From NCBI RefSeq assembly GCF_003597395.2, contig NC_133769.1, forward strand, positions 178,326,369-178,390,368: a DNA stretch of 64,000 bases. Reading direction: 5' to 3'. Shown here in pieces: positions 48,869-60,149 of the stretch (positions are counted from its first letter, which is position 1; every line of letters begins with the position of its first letter). The notes under the pieces are model-generated. The model was not told where the DNA came from. It did no database searches and saw nothing but the letters and a program-made list of their open reading frames with translations. This stretch comes from Chelonoidis abingdonii. Lineage: Eukaryota > Chordata > Testudines > Testudinidae. A program made the translations under genes and the position numbers.

Positions 48869-50459
48869 CCACATTTTTAAATGGTGTAGCCTGTTTTCCA
48901 GATCGGGAAAAGAGCAATTGTAAGAAATACAGAAGTAGGAGGGAGAAAGGGGGGGGAGAAGAGGAGTGCAAGCAGTATTTGCAGTGAAGGTGTTTGCTGG
49001 CACCACCAAGCTAAGTGCTGCTCCGCAGATCCCCCAAGGCGCCTTAAAAAATACAATTCAAGGTTTTTTTTAATAGTTTCAGCTTCCATAAGAAATAGAC
49101 AAATGAAAATGATACCCTTATTGGTGCTAGAGAGCAGCAGGGTAAGAAACAGAATTGTGACTAAAATATACTCTGCAAGGAACCTCTGCAGTAGGATTCC
49201 TGGAACAAGCTTAAATCACATTTTTTATTCAAGAGATGATTAATAATATAGAAATGACTAATTCATGAGATAACTGAGTCATTTCTGCCATTATCACATG
49301 CTCCTCCCCTTGACAAAATCCAAGTTGTACAAACCTGCTACTTTGCATTAGCATTGTCAGGCACAAATTAATAAATTGCATATTATTTTGAAATAAAACA
49401 ATCAGAGGAGGAACAAATGGTGAGGCAGTTTGCTGCAAAGAGGACAGTGTCGCATACTAGTCTTTCAACCTGAGAAAGACAAGCAAAATTAGGGTACATC
49501 TCCAACCTCAATGAACAGGATTTTGTCTATTTAAAAAAAAATCTAAATATTACAATGTTTACCATTTCAAGGTATTATCAGTACACATCTTTCTTCTCCA
49601 AAACACTGTTCTAAGCCTTACAGTATACATTACGTGATTTCAAAATAAAATTTTTAAAAAAATCTAAGCTACTTCACATACAGTATAATTAGGTAAATTC
49701 AAATTCCAACAAAAGTACATGATGAGTGAAAGCTTTAAAAGTGATGCATGATTTATAAATTAACAAAATCACTCTCTGAAATAGGTTAAATGCAGCAAGC
49801 TAGTTGGCAACTTTGTCTAGTCAATTTTAAATAAATAGATACTAACTATACTTAAGTCCCCCAGCCAATCTATGATTTTTGCAATCTCATTTTCTTTTTT
49901 ATTAAAAAAGGTTTCTCTCTCCAATTTGTTGGCACGCAGGAAGCCAATTAGGTCTTTGTCTACATCAGACCTTTTTTCATTAAGATTCCTGACACTAGTA
50001 GCTGTAGTGCAACCAAGATGCCACTAAAGATTTCTTTGAACATCTGTTTTGTCTAACCCTACTTAAAGCTGGTCTACATATTACACTGTAGTTAAAAATT
50101 CTGACAGCCACCAGCACCTTATTCATACTAGCGCTCTCATTATTGCTACCATTGGTGGAGATGCACAGGGGGTATTAATGGTGAGACTTATTAATAAAAA
50201 AGTTTAGTGCATATAAGTTTAACAGTATATACATGGGGACATGGTGAAGCTGATTATATAGAAAATGTAGTCAGATACACAAGTAAACAAACTGGGGAAA
50301 AAAGAGTCAGATTTTTCTTAAACTTCTCCAATCATATATTTTAGGGGAAGACTGAAATGTTAAAAGGCCAAAAAACTTCCACACAAAAATGTAATTTCTA
50401 ATTTGATGGTCTCCCTTCAAGCAGAAAGGCAAAAAATCTGCTACAAACATCTATTAATA
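48869..50459. other. Unannotated intron sequence
   Basis: AT-rich, no gene recognised; a short GGTCTACATATTACACTGTA motif at about 50070 may be a Harbinger remnant. Confidence 0.4.
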
Positions 50460-50690
50460 AAATTTGGCACTTACATAGCACTTTAATCTTCAAATCACTG
50501 TACAAAACATTAACAATCTCCACTCTGACTCCACAAAATCTCTGAGAGACTGGTATTTATTATCCCCATTTTACAGATGTAGCCTAAGGTCACATAGCAA
50601 GTCAACTCAGTGACAGAGCCAGGAATGGAACTCAGGAATTCCTGGATCCCAGCCTAGTGCTTAATCACTAAACAATATTGCCTAGTAGCC
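50460..50690 (-). mobile_element. MIR SINE
   Basis: Reverse-orientation MIR: TTATTATCCCCATTTTACAG, then CCTAAGGTCACATAGCAAGT, CAGTGACAGAGCCAGGAATG and the GGATCCCAGCCTAGTGCTTA block. The 3' tail (CACTTACATAGCACTTTAAT) lies at the low-coordinate end. Confidence 0.88.
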
Positions 50691-53600
50691 TCAAATTCAT
50701 TGATACAAGTAGCTATTAGCAATTCATTAACACCCTCTTTCCCACAAGAAACTTGTAGTATGCTAATGAAGACCTACTGAAAAATAATCTGACAAATTTG
50801 GACATTAGCTGATTCCAGTTCTGCTAGTCAGCTGTGCAGTCTGTCAAAGGTAAGGAAAGGAATTAACAGAAATTTTAAGTATTGTCTCTCTAGGAGCTGA
50901 AATGATGAAGTGTACAGAGTCTGTGAGGCGCTTCTCCTCAAAGCTTAATAAAGTTAATGCACCCAACTGTGAAAAGGAAAAATAGTCACATTTACAGAAC
51001 TTCCTTTAATTAGCAGCTGTGGAATTTAGACAGGTTCCAAGTGAAGTATAACTAATTCAGGAACATACAGTGAAAGATTACAGAAAAAAAATAAATGTAT
51101 GTGATTCCCTCCCCATTTCTACTGCTATACTCAATGCGATGCAAGCTCACCCTTGCGCTGCAATGTATTGCAACACATCACAATAGGAACATGGTGGGGA
51201 AAATTGTTAATGCAGAAGAGAATCTCTGCAGTATCAAGCAGCCAGCCAGTACTGTAAGTCTATACAATGACATAAGAGTCCCTCATTCACAGGATACCAG
51301 CTCAGTACACAGAGCAAGTAATATCAAGTTTGGAGCAATCAGTTTAAGCTTAATTTTGCTTAAAGGGTCAATCTTGCTTTTATTAACCGTGTAAATGGCA
51401 CTTACTTGTATTAACCTGATTAGAAATATGTATCTCATACAAACCTTTGTCATCTACAAGGACCAGAACTGTAACCGCTTCTCTCAAACAGTATGCAGTT
51501 TTAGTTATATTTAAGTAATTGAGTATACTTAATTAGTGACTGTTTGAAGTGGCAAAAAAAAAAACAGAAAAAAATGCAGCCTGCTGTACCAGAGTGATTC
51601 TTTTAAAGTGGAATAAACTATTGTAGAATGTAACAAAAAATTAAACACACTAAACTTGCATGTTAAGTAGTATAAATGCTTTTTAAAGTCCTTGAAGTTC
51701 ACAAAGGAATCAGGACTTGGTGAAAGTGAGTGAAAAATTACTACTTCCCACAAATTCTACAATTCAGCCATACTCCACTGGGCATGTCAAATTTTGTCAT
51801 ATCTATGCATGTCAAGGATAACCCACTGAAGAGGGGAACTACTTACTGCAAATTTTTCACAAAATTGGGCGGGGGGGTGTGGAAAATCAAAGAAGGATGA
51901 AAGGCCTATGGAAAGGATGAACAATATTTCACTTCTTTAACAGGAAAAAAGGTACAATGATAGATATCAAAAATTAAAATTTAGACACCCCATTCCATCA
52001 AACTTTTCTGCACATTTAAACTTGTGTCAGATAAGAACTACAGCTAGAATGGGCTACTCTGTTTAAATGCAACAATGGCAATTCTGATTGGACTATCGTG
52101 CTTTAAGTAATGAAAATACTTCAAAAAAATCTCATTTTCTAAACAAAGTAGTCATCAATCATCAGGACCTTGACTACAAGCAGGAACTATACTACTGTGT
52201 TTATATAATATTCTGGTACATTCCCACACAATGAGCATAGAATAATTGGTGCTATACTAGGCTTAATAGCTAAAGATCAGATTTGAAAATTGCTTCAATT
52301 TCCCCATATATACACACCAAGTTAAGCAGTGATAAAACATCATCACTACTCAACAAGGAAAGTGTCGGAATCTAACCATTTGCTTCCTAAAGACTTCAGA
52401 TTTGCTTCAATTAGAACTATAGAAAGGGTTGGTTTTTCTTAAATCCAGTCACTAGTGGCAAGAGGAAAGCTCTCTCTGTAAAGGCTGGGGGCCCAAAAGA
52501 TTTTTTCCTTTAATTTAAAAAGGTAGCAAGCTTCTAGATTTTGTAATTGCAAATATAACCTTCCAAATGTGAACTAATGCAGTGCTGTCTTCCCTAGTCT
52601 GCAGAGAGTAGCAGCAGCAATTACTGCCACTGTTTCACAGCTCTCCTAACCAGCAAAGTAAAATTAACAAGCTGTTGGTCACTTTTACTGGTCAAAGTCA
52701 GAGTCCTCTTGGTACGTGAAACTGTCAAGAATCATGTCAGTTTCTGATTTCTGCTGCCACTGAAAACCAGAAAACTCTGGAGGGATAAGAGAAAAATTCC
52801 TTGTCTCTTCCATCAAATGGAAAAAACAGGATAAAGTTTCAAGTTTAGCAAAAGACTACTAGCCAGAGACTGATATTGAAAACGAAGACTCACTCAAGAT
52901 CCATTGAAAGCACCCTGAAAGAAATCGCAGCTCAGGGAAAAAATGGGCTTCTCGCCCAGAAGTTGCTGCTGATTTGGACTGGTGGAGCCATCTTCCATTC
53001 CAACCATATCATGTGGGAGGGATCAGTAAAATTTTAAGCCATAACTTTAAGTATACAACGTCAGACTGAGGTGGACAGATTTCTTTTTAGCATGTAAATG
53101 GCAGAATGCTGGGTCCGTTAACCCCATGTCAGGTATGTGACAGTACAAGGCCAGAGTCCAGCAATCCATCCTTTAAGAATTACTAAATTGTCAGTTAGAA
53201 TCAAATTTTTGTTTGCAAGATGTGATGTACATTTTTATCACCTTGGATAAAATATCTACAGTCTCAGCAGTGGTTAAATTGCTGCTATAAAGGAAATTGT
53301 CCTCAGATAAATGGTTTCTCTATGAGGTTTCACTGCTACCCCTCACCCCAGGTCAATAAATCAAATTAACTGCACCTTATCCTCTGGCCAGTTACATCAT
53401 CATCTTGACCACATCTTGTGAAGCAAGTGCAAAAACATATGCTATTTAAGGCATGAAATCATATTACTGCTTTTTGTCCAGCCAACCTCATGCTGCTGGT
53501 CTGTGAAGCAGTCAGTCACCTGAACAGTCTCATTATAGTGTCTACAGATCTTTTCTTGCAGAATTCAAGTCCTGTCTTTACCAAGGGTGGGGGAAAATAG

Positions 53601-54879
53601 GTAGCAGTGAGACTGGTTATTTTAAAATTAAATGTTTTTCATTAACTGAAGTCTAGTATTTTGTAACAAATTAACCTTCAAAGCAAACTACAAAATACGC
53701 CGACTGCACTATTTCATGAACTCTTCTTAGCCATGCTTCAAAGATGTTTACATGCTAATCTGATATGGCTACTGTAAGATACCCTTTGGTCAGGTCCTTT
53801 TCCTCCAGTTGCAAACAATGGTCACTAATGAGAAACCACACAATTTTATCAACATTAATGCTACATTAAAATAAAATGACTCCATTACCTCCCTTGAAAA
53901 AGGAGTCCATTTTGCTTGTTGTCAAGGTGCCTGGTATCTGGCTAAAACATATACTTAGCCCTGACAATTTAAGGGGGGGAATATTTTTCAATTTTCACTC
54001 AGCCAACTATGGCACACAAATATAGAAAATTTATCTTGTTTTTGTTTTCTCTTGTACTGTCACATTTAAATTAAAAATAATTCAGAAGGACCAGGGACAC
54101 TGACAAAAGCTTCAAACACACAGGACTTCTATACAGCATCCACATTGTAAACATCAATGAGAAAGAGGTTTATTTTATGTAATGTTATATGACCCAGTGT
54201 GTTACAAAATTAAAAATTCAAGATTAGCTTCTATGTATTAAATCTAGTTTGTATTTGAGGATAGGAGGGAGGCTTTGTAGATTTTGAAAGTGTTCTCACA
54301 GCCCCATGAAGTGTAAATTAAAATCAACTCTTTTTTTTAAAAAAAAAGTAAATCGGGGACAAAGAGATGAAAAATGCTCTATACTCACTGAAAAGCAGTT
54401 ATGAAAGGGGCAGCTTTACAGTCTTGTGTTGCTATAAATTAAAAATAAGCCCTTTATTTAAAAGACATGAGTGTGTGAGAAGCTGTGAGCAGTTCTGATG
54501 CTGCTCAGGTCCCAGGAGGGTTTTGTTTTTGCTCGCGGGTGTGGGATGGGGGGTCATTTCAGTTATTAGTAAATAAATCAAGCGGCAGAGAGTGAGGCCT
54601 AGGCATCTGCCAGAGGAGTCAGGGCCTACCTCTCCCCCCCCCACCCCGCTCCTCCCCACACAGCCTGGGTTTGATCTCGGCCCTGTGGGTTGCCAAGAAA
54701 ATTTTAAAAAAGCGAGAGAGCAAGAAAGAAGAATCATATTGAACCACACAAGCACATGGGGCGAATGTAAAATATAAACACGGCTTTGGGCTCTGAGTGG
54801 CTGTTATTAAAGGTCTGAATTACTAAACATGAGAGGCGGGGAAACTCAGTCGGCCATTTCAATAATATAAACCTCCCCG
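50691..54879. other. Mostly unique intron sequence next to the CpG island
   Basis: No coding exon recognised. Copy C of the unidentified dispersed repeat lies at 52585-52800. The block at 54430-54800 is transitional and moderately GC-rich. Confidence 0.4.
52585..52800 (+). repeat. Dispersed repeat, copy C of an unidentified family
   Basis: Blocks AGTAAAATTAACAAGCTG, TTGGTCACTTTTACTGGTCA, CAAGAATCATGTCAGTTTC and TGCTGCCACTGAAAACCAG match copy A (9620-9830) in order and orientation, and copy B (35755-35925) in its first part. Confidence 0.5.
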
Positions 54880-55438
54880 AATTAGACATTATTCAAATGA
54901 GAGAGAGACGCAGAGAGGGAGAGCGAGCCCAGCCCCGCACCCCTGGCAGCCAGCCTGCCACCCCACGCACCCCTCAGGCATCGCTGTTAGACACCCCAGG
55001 GGCCTCTGCCGGGGCGCCCCGCACTGCGCTGCTCAGCCTCCCCCACTCCTGGGGAAAAGGGGGCGATGTCAGGGCAGCCCAGCCCCCCGGCTAACAGAGA
55101 CACCCCCGCAGCCGCTCGCCACCAGGGAACCCCCTCCCCACGAAGAGTCGAGTGGGGTTGAGGCACCTTCGCTGTGGGGGGCGGAGGGAAGGCCCCCGCC
55201 AAGCTCCCCTCCCCCCGGGGCCTCTGCACCCAGCCCCCTGCTGCAGGCAAGCCTGGGGCTCTGGGGAAATAACGCTGCCAATGGGGGGGGGGGGCAAAGG
55301 AGCCAAACCCCAAAACCCCACGCCCCAGCCCCGCTCCCTGCCGGGAGCAACAGCGCGGAGGGGACCTCGGCCCCACTCGAAGGGAGGGTGCGGGGTGCTC
55401 GCCCCCCAGTTCCCTGCCCAAGCCGGGCCCGCTCCTCC

Positions 55439-55451
55439 ATGAATATGTAAA
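55439..55451. promoter_or_regulatory. Second MORE-like/octamer-like motif
   Basis: ATGAATATGTAAA stands out as an AT-rich string in otherwise very GC-rich intron start sequence. It matches 9 of 12 MORE positions and repeats the core found at 55681-55701. Binding is inferred only from resemblance. Confidence 0.35.
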
Positions 55452-55602
55452 GCGGCTTTATTGTGGGCGTGCGGGCGCTGCCAGCCCGGCCCGGCGGCCT
55501 CTGGCCGGGTTCGGGGGCGGGGAGGCGCCCCCATGCCCCCCGCGCCCGTGTGTGTGTTTCCCGCACGGGGAGGCTGCCGCCGCCCCCGCTCCCCCCTGTG
55601 CC

Positions 55603-55643
55603 GTTAATTATAATAATCCGGAGTACTAATAAATTATGCTAAG
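55603..55643. promoter_or_regulatory. AT-rich homeodomain-type island inside the CpG island
   Basis: About 40 bp of AT-rich sequence containing TTAATTATAATAAT and AATTATGCTAAG interrupts the CpG island between the two MORE-like motifs. TAAT cores suit homeodomains, and ATGCTAAG is one base from the octamer variant ATGCTAAT. Its sharp composition contrast with both flanks suggests constraint, but this is not tested. Confidence 0.35.
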
Positions 55644-55680
55644 CGGGGCGTGCGGGCGGCGGGGGGGCCGCGCGCGCGAG

Positions 55681-55701
55681 TATGAATATGAATATGTAAA
55701 A
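55681..55701. promoter_or_regulatory. MORE-like POU-factor motif in proximal intron 1
   Basis: ATGAATATGAAT at 55682-55693 matches 10 of 12 bases of the MORE element (ATGCATATGCAT), which POU dimers including Oct-1 are known to bind. A third ATGAATATG-type half follows directly. It starts only about 15 bp inside intron 1 of POU2F1. Autoregulation is an inference. Confidence 0.45.
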
Positions 55702-55716
55702 CGCAGTAATGATTAC

Positions 55717-55777
55717 CTGCCGCCGCCACCGCCGCCGCCGAACTCTCATCTTGACTCGCTGCTCCTCCGTCCGCCAT
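55717..55777 (-). CDS. POU2F1: POU2F1 (Oct-1) first coding exon, ubiquitous-type leader
   Basis: POU2F1 is the Oct-1 transcription factor, a nuclear POU-homeodomain protein that binds octamer DNA. This exon is 61 nt. The ATG is at 55777-55775 (minus strand), followed by 20 codons and one extra base, so the intron is phase 1. The leader begins MADGGAASQDESS and ends in an alanine run with one valine (AAAVAAA). From memory, mammalian POU2F1 isoforms begin with the same 13 residues, then an alanine run, with the next codon (Asp) split by a phase-1 intron, which fits exactly here. The donor reads GCAG|GTAATC, with GT at 55716-55715. The reading frame stays open past the donor but turns into unrelated sequence, which supports splicing. 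The POU-specific domain and homeodomain must lie in later exons outside the window. The Val within the Ala run is the only clear difference from the mammalian leader. Confidence is high because peptide, phase, donor and CpG-island setting agree. Confidence 0.93.
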
Positions 55778-55780
55778 TTT
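55768..55780 (-). promoter_or_regulatory. YY1/TISU-like motif over the POU2F1 start codon
   Basis: On the minus strand the start codon sits in CAAAATGGCGGAC. This contains a YY1-type AAAATGGCGG and matches the TISU consensus (SAASATGGCGGC) at 10 of 12 positions. TISU elements mark genes with very short 5' UTRs, where the element acts in both transcription and initiation. The two mismatches and the unknown TSS keep this tentative. Confidence 0.5.
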
Positions 55781-55906
55781 GAATATTTTAACCAAAATCG
55801 GCCGCCCGATAAACCCTCCCTCGCTCCCTGCCCCCCGCCCGCCCCAAACGCGCAGCCGCCGTCTCCCCTCCCCTTCTCCCCCGCCCTGATTCCGGCACAC
55901 GGCCAT

Positions 55907-55916
55907 TGCGCATGCG
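55907..55916. promoter_or_regulatory. NRF1-type site (TGCGCATGCG)
   Basis: TGCGCATGCG matches the NRF1 palindromic consensus YGCGCAYGCGCR at its core. It lies about 130 bp upstream of the POU2F1 start codon on the minus strand, inside the CpG island. Known NRF1 sites favour this promoter position; binding here is inferred. Confidence 0.6.
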
Positions 55917-56027
55917 TGATCTTCCCGGCCCTCTCGTGCGGGCAACCGCTTCGCGCTTGCGCCATCCGCCCTTCCTTTTCGATAGTCCGTTATTCCCGCC
56001 CCCCCGTGTTTTCCCTCACAGCATCTC

Positions 56028-56038
56028 TGCGCATGCGC
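56028..56038. promoter_or_regulatory. NRF1-type site (TGCGCATGCGC)
   Basis: TGCGCATGCGC is a full match to the NRF1 core palindrome, about 250 bp upstream of the POU2F1 ATG. It is the second such site in 130 bp, which makes chance less likely, although CpG islands are enriched for such strings. Confidence 0.62.
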
Positions 56039-56154
56039 TGCTTGCCCTGCCGTTCACCTCTGCCCCAGCCTTCGTTAACATGTAAAGGTCCTCGACACGC
56101 GAGCCGCCTTGTTGCCCACCTCCCCACTAGAGAGTGCGGCCTTGCGTAGTGGGA

Positions 56155-56166
56155 CTGATTGGTTGG
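56155..56166 (-). promoter_or_regulatory. Inverted CCAAT box
   Basis: The plus strand reads TGATTGGTTGG, so the minus strand reads CCAACCAATCA, a good NF-Y-type CCAAT box oriented with POU2F1. It lies about 380 bp upstream of the ATG, somewhat far for a TSS near the ATG but plausible if transcription starts further upstream. Confidence 0.5.
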
Positions 56167-56350
56167 GGACTGCGCTGTTAGTCGCTGCTTGTGTGCTTTC
56201 TGGGGACTCATTCCAGCTCCAGTGTAGCAGGGCAGGCCCCGCCCCAGCGGAGGTGCATTGTGCCGCTGACACGCTGGCGTATCGGTGTATTGCTGTGTGT
56301 TGGGATTGAGCGTTTCTGTATGTTAGGGAGGGGAGTCAAGGGTATTAAAA

Positions 56351-59300
56351 CCATCTATGGCAATTACATTTCCAGCTAGGAGTTGGTCTGAGGGATGGAA
56401 ATGGTCCAACGTGCATGGCTAGATAGGCAAGCTGGGGGGCGGAGGGACACACTGGTGCCTGTCACCTAAGGCTGAGCCTACCTGCATGTGGCTTTTTTAC
56501 AATGCTTTGTTACTTCTGCAATATATGTATATATATATAACTGACAATCTAAGGAGACCCCTTGTACTTATGTGAAACAGCAAGATAAAGGCCAAGGCTG
56601 TTAAAAATGACAAGAACACCAGACACATTAAAAGAAGAAATGCTTGTGGCACGTTTTTATTTAGTTTTTATTAACTATTTCACTGCCAGTAAGCTGCTAG
56701 GGAGTAGCATAAATAGGGAATCACCATGAGTAAAATAGATAATCCTAAATGAAAACATCTTCAAATATAATGGTTAGACTGACGAGGCATCTAAAAAAAA
56801 GCAAAATCTGCAAGTAGTGTTCTGTGAAAATACCCATCACAACTGTTTTGTGAAAGACAGGTACTCCCCAAGCTCAAAGTGAAATTAATCCCCTATGTAT
56901 AAAAGGGTATTGAATAATAAGAAAATGAAATAGAACCTTCAATTCTGTGCAGGGCAGCGTGTGTGTGTGGGGGGGTCTTTCATATGTTCAGAGAAGAACA
57001 ATTACAGGAAAGTAATTTTCTCTTTAAAGAAACCCGTCATAACACATCTCCAGTCTTGGACAACACACAACTCCAGGGAGATCTCTCTCAAACAAATACT
57101 TTAACCTCTTCTATAGTCTGCATCAAATTTGACTGGCTTAAAAGGAAAAGAGAGTCAGACTTTGTGCCTCACTCATCAAAAGTAGACAGTGTATACTAGG
57201 GTCTACAACTAAAATTGGCTTTATGTTAAAAACTTCCATAGCCTTACGAAGAAGGGTGGACAATAATCTTAAACAGGTGAGATGAGAAAACATTGCTGGT
57301 CACGTTGCTGAGTTTAAAAACTCAGCAGAATTAAGTTAAAATGATTAATAACTTTAATTGTATTCCTTATAATATTTTGTTGCACACATCTATACACAAA
57401 AGCCAGGAATATTATACTCCATATAAAGAAAAAGAAGAAACTGAGGAGAGTCTATGCAATATTTTTCACTAAGGGCCTGATCTGAAGCCCAGTAGGAGGC
57501 TTTCCATTGACTTCAATAGACTTTTTTGGATCAGACCCCAAAACAACAAAAACTCCAATCAGTTTCACTGCTAATATTCAAAACTCTGGATAACAATGAC
57601 ACTGGGAAGAACCGTATCTTGCATGCTGCTGCTGGAAAAAGTTATGAGCAGCAGCAGAGGCAGACACTGGAGGATCCAAAAAAGAGAGGCATAGGAAAGA
57701 TTAGAGCAGAGCTGCTCCATAAGGGCTGCATTAGAAAGATTTTTTTCTTGATGACAGTCTAGGAGTATTCTTCAGAGTATGTGATTTTTGTTCCTATGTA
57801 AAGTCTCCTAATATCCCAGAATATATTGGTGGAAATTGACTGTGCTATGGAATGCCAAAGAAAGGCCTTCTAATCACGTTGGTTCCATGTCTACATTCAT
57901 TTTGATGATATTCCATGCTACTTATTAGATACTTTGTCATTTGGAGGACCTATTTGTAACAAAGGATGGATGACTCTCCAGAATGAAAATGTAAACAGAA
58001 GCATACTGGATTGCTACTCTTCAATTTTTCCTCCAGCTAGTCCTCCATGGGCCAACCAATCCAATTTTATGGCCAGATTACATCAGCAGTACAGGCAAAG
58101 TGATCACACCACACAAAAGAAACTGGCCCTTTGTCTGCACCTTTAAGACTCTACACAGCTCTACTCTTGCATGCATTTAATGACCTCTCCCATTGCTTCT
58201 CATCTCATCCCTGCACTATCACACCAGTATGCAGCTTCCTATTACCTTCCTCTCTAAATAATGCTTCTCTCTCATCTTTCTCAAGGTCAACCTATTTAAT
58301 CACATTTAATCTTCTTTCTTGCTCTTGCATCTACTTGATTCAAGTTATCATCCCCAACTGTAATTCCAAGATGCAACCTTCCACAATCTTCAGGAATATC
58401 ATCCAAAATATGGTTCCCGTTTGACTAGCTGTAAACAGCAAAAGAACAGCACTCCCTTTGTACTCCATCATATTTGCCCATATAACCTCTCTGGCTCCCT
58501 CTCCAGAGGCTTCTCTGGATCTCTATCTGCATTGTCCTCTCAGGTTTACTTTGATACATCTCTTTCTGGCTCTTTCCCCAAGGCGTAACACACATCTCTG
58601 TGGCTATATATCCAGTAAAGCTTGGCAAATCATTGGTAATGAATAATTTATTGGACAAATCTTGCCTCTATTTCTGTTGTGAATTGTCTTCAAACAGATT
58701 GTGATTTTCTCAAGTTTATTTCTTATTTGAAATTTTTTGCCAAATACTTCTTGGCCTGTGTCTTATTCACAAGCAATTTGTTGTGATTATTTGAAATTCA
58801 AGATGATTTGACACATAGGCAACACATAGCTCAATTCTGCAAGATACTGAGTTCTCAAGCTCCAATTCCTCAAGATAGTTAAGTATTTGCATAATTTTGA
58901 GTCCATATGCTGTCCTGTTGAAGTCAATGAGACTGTTCACATGCTTGATGGTAAGCATGTGCTTAAGTCCTTCACTGATCAGGGCCCAGAGCGCTTAGCC
59001 CCTCGCAGGATGGAGCCCCTAGTTTACTCTGTCCCCTGACTGGATAAGTGCAACACATCCAGTCAGGTTTCTGGTATGAATACTTGCACATGTAAGTTCA
59101 AAATTTGCTAAAATAATCTCCATTTAGGTGAATGTTCCTGCCAGTGAATTCACTTAATGCAGTATTCAAAATGAACGCATACATAAAGGGCATACATTCA
59201 ATCAACGGAAATTCTTTTTAAAATTCAGTTGAATTTTTTTTTTGGTTGTTTTTTTTTACAGTATATACCCATCTCTAATTCCCAATCCCTACTCTGGGCC

Positions 59301-60149
59301 TCTTTTCACAATTCCCCCCAGATCTCTGGTTGTTCCAGTCATTGAAGTTAGATGCCCTACTGTCCTCTGTACTGCTCGTTGTGTGTATGATCCCAGATCT
59401 TCAGTGCTAGTACCATTGCCTCTACCCATAACCAGCTCTAACTTATTACTGTTTTCTAGACAATAATTTACTGCATTGTGGGGGCAAAAGAAATACAGGT
59501 AATTATATATAAGCAAAAGGCAGATTTGGCAGCAAATCCAACCCTTCACACAGCCCTAGTTCAGGGATAAATTAAGAAGCATGCTGTATGCACCTATTTT
59601 TGGAAGGGGCTTCCTCAGCTGATTCCTCCCCCTCCCCTGGCAGTTTCTACGCTCTAACTTTCTCCCTGGTTTCTTCTTTTGCTCCATTAAATTTCTGTTC
59701 TGCAGCTTATGCTCATGCCCCTAATGATGTTCTGTTCACATACTTTCCTTCCTCCCAATTAATTTTTCTTCCCAGCCTGTTCCTATCCTCCTCAAGGAGG
59801 TGCTGCTCCTGTCGTCACCATGCTTTCTTAGGTCTTCTCATGCATGTTTAAAACTGCCCCCGCTCCCAACTGCCATGGAAACGTATGGTCCTAACATTCT
59901 GTCCTTTCTCCTTAATGAGGTATCAGCCTTTGAACAATCTGCTTGCCATTAGCACAGCAGCAGAGGAAAGAAATATCACTTCTGTGTAGCCCCCTTCCTC
60001 TTAGATCCCCCTCTCACTTCCAGACCATTCACCTCTCTGACTCTCCCACGATTCATTTTGAACACCTCTCTCTTTGGCTTTTCTCCAGTTCCCACAGGCA
60101 GTATCCACACTTCTTATAGAGATCCCAGCTGAGATTGTGGCACCATTTG
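56351..60149. other. Upstream flank of POU2F1, mostly unannotated
   Basis: No gene recognised. A hairpin-like repeat (GGGCCTGATCTGAAGCCCAG against TTTTTTGGATCAGACCCC, 57473-57540) and a block at 58820-58990 resemble dispersed turtle repeats. Confidence 0.4.

Larger units (their letters stand above)
1..55716 (-). other. POU2F1: POU2F1 intron 1 (partial; runs off the window)
   Basis: This is sequence downstream of the phase-1 donor at 55716-55715 on the minus strand. No convincing POU2F1 second exon (which would start with the split Asp codon and then Ser-Arg-Met-Asn-Asn) was recognised, so the intron probably extends past position 1. A very long first intron is known for mammalian POU2F1. The lymphoid-type alternative first exon known in mammals could lie inside this interval, but I could not identify it. 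Confidence 0.7.
54880..56260 (-). promoter_or_regulatory. POU2F1: CpG island and promoter region of POU2F1
   Basis: This is the only long GC- and CpG-rich block in the window outside mobile elements, and it brackets the POU2F1 first exon. It is TATA-poor, has many CpGs and GC boxes, and carries two NRF1-type palindromes and an inverted CCAAT box upstream of the ATG. That architecture is typical of a broadly active promoter. Transcription should run on the minus strand from somewhere between 55777 and about 56.25 kb; the exact start cannot be fixed from sequence. The part below 55716 is the GC-rich beginning of intron 1. Edges are approximate and judged by eye. Confidence 0.85.

Noticed and set aside
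1..55000. Alternative lymphoid-type first exon of POU2F1
   Set aside because: Known in mammals, but I could not find a convincing short exon with a matching phase-1 donor by eye; an alignment would be decisive.
54897..55566. Several long open frames (up to 165 codons) on both strands of the CpG island
   Set aside because: High GC removes stop codons; translations are Pro/Gly/Arg/Ala-rich and overlap in multiple frames, with only the 61-nt POU2F1 exon matching a known protein.
55639..55965. Minus-strand open frames spanning the POU2F1 exon
   Set aside because: Only residues between the ATG at 55777 and the donor at 55716 match POU2F1; upstream and downstream residues are read-through of promoter and intron.
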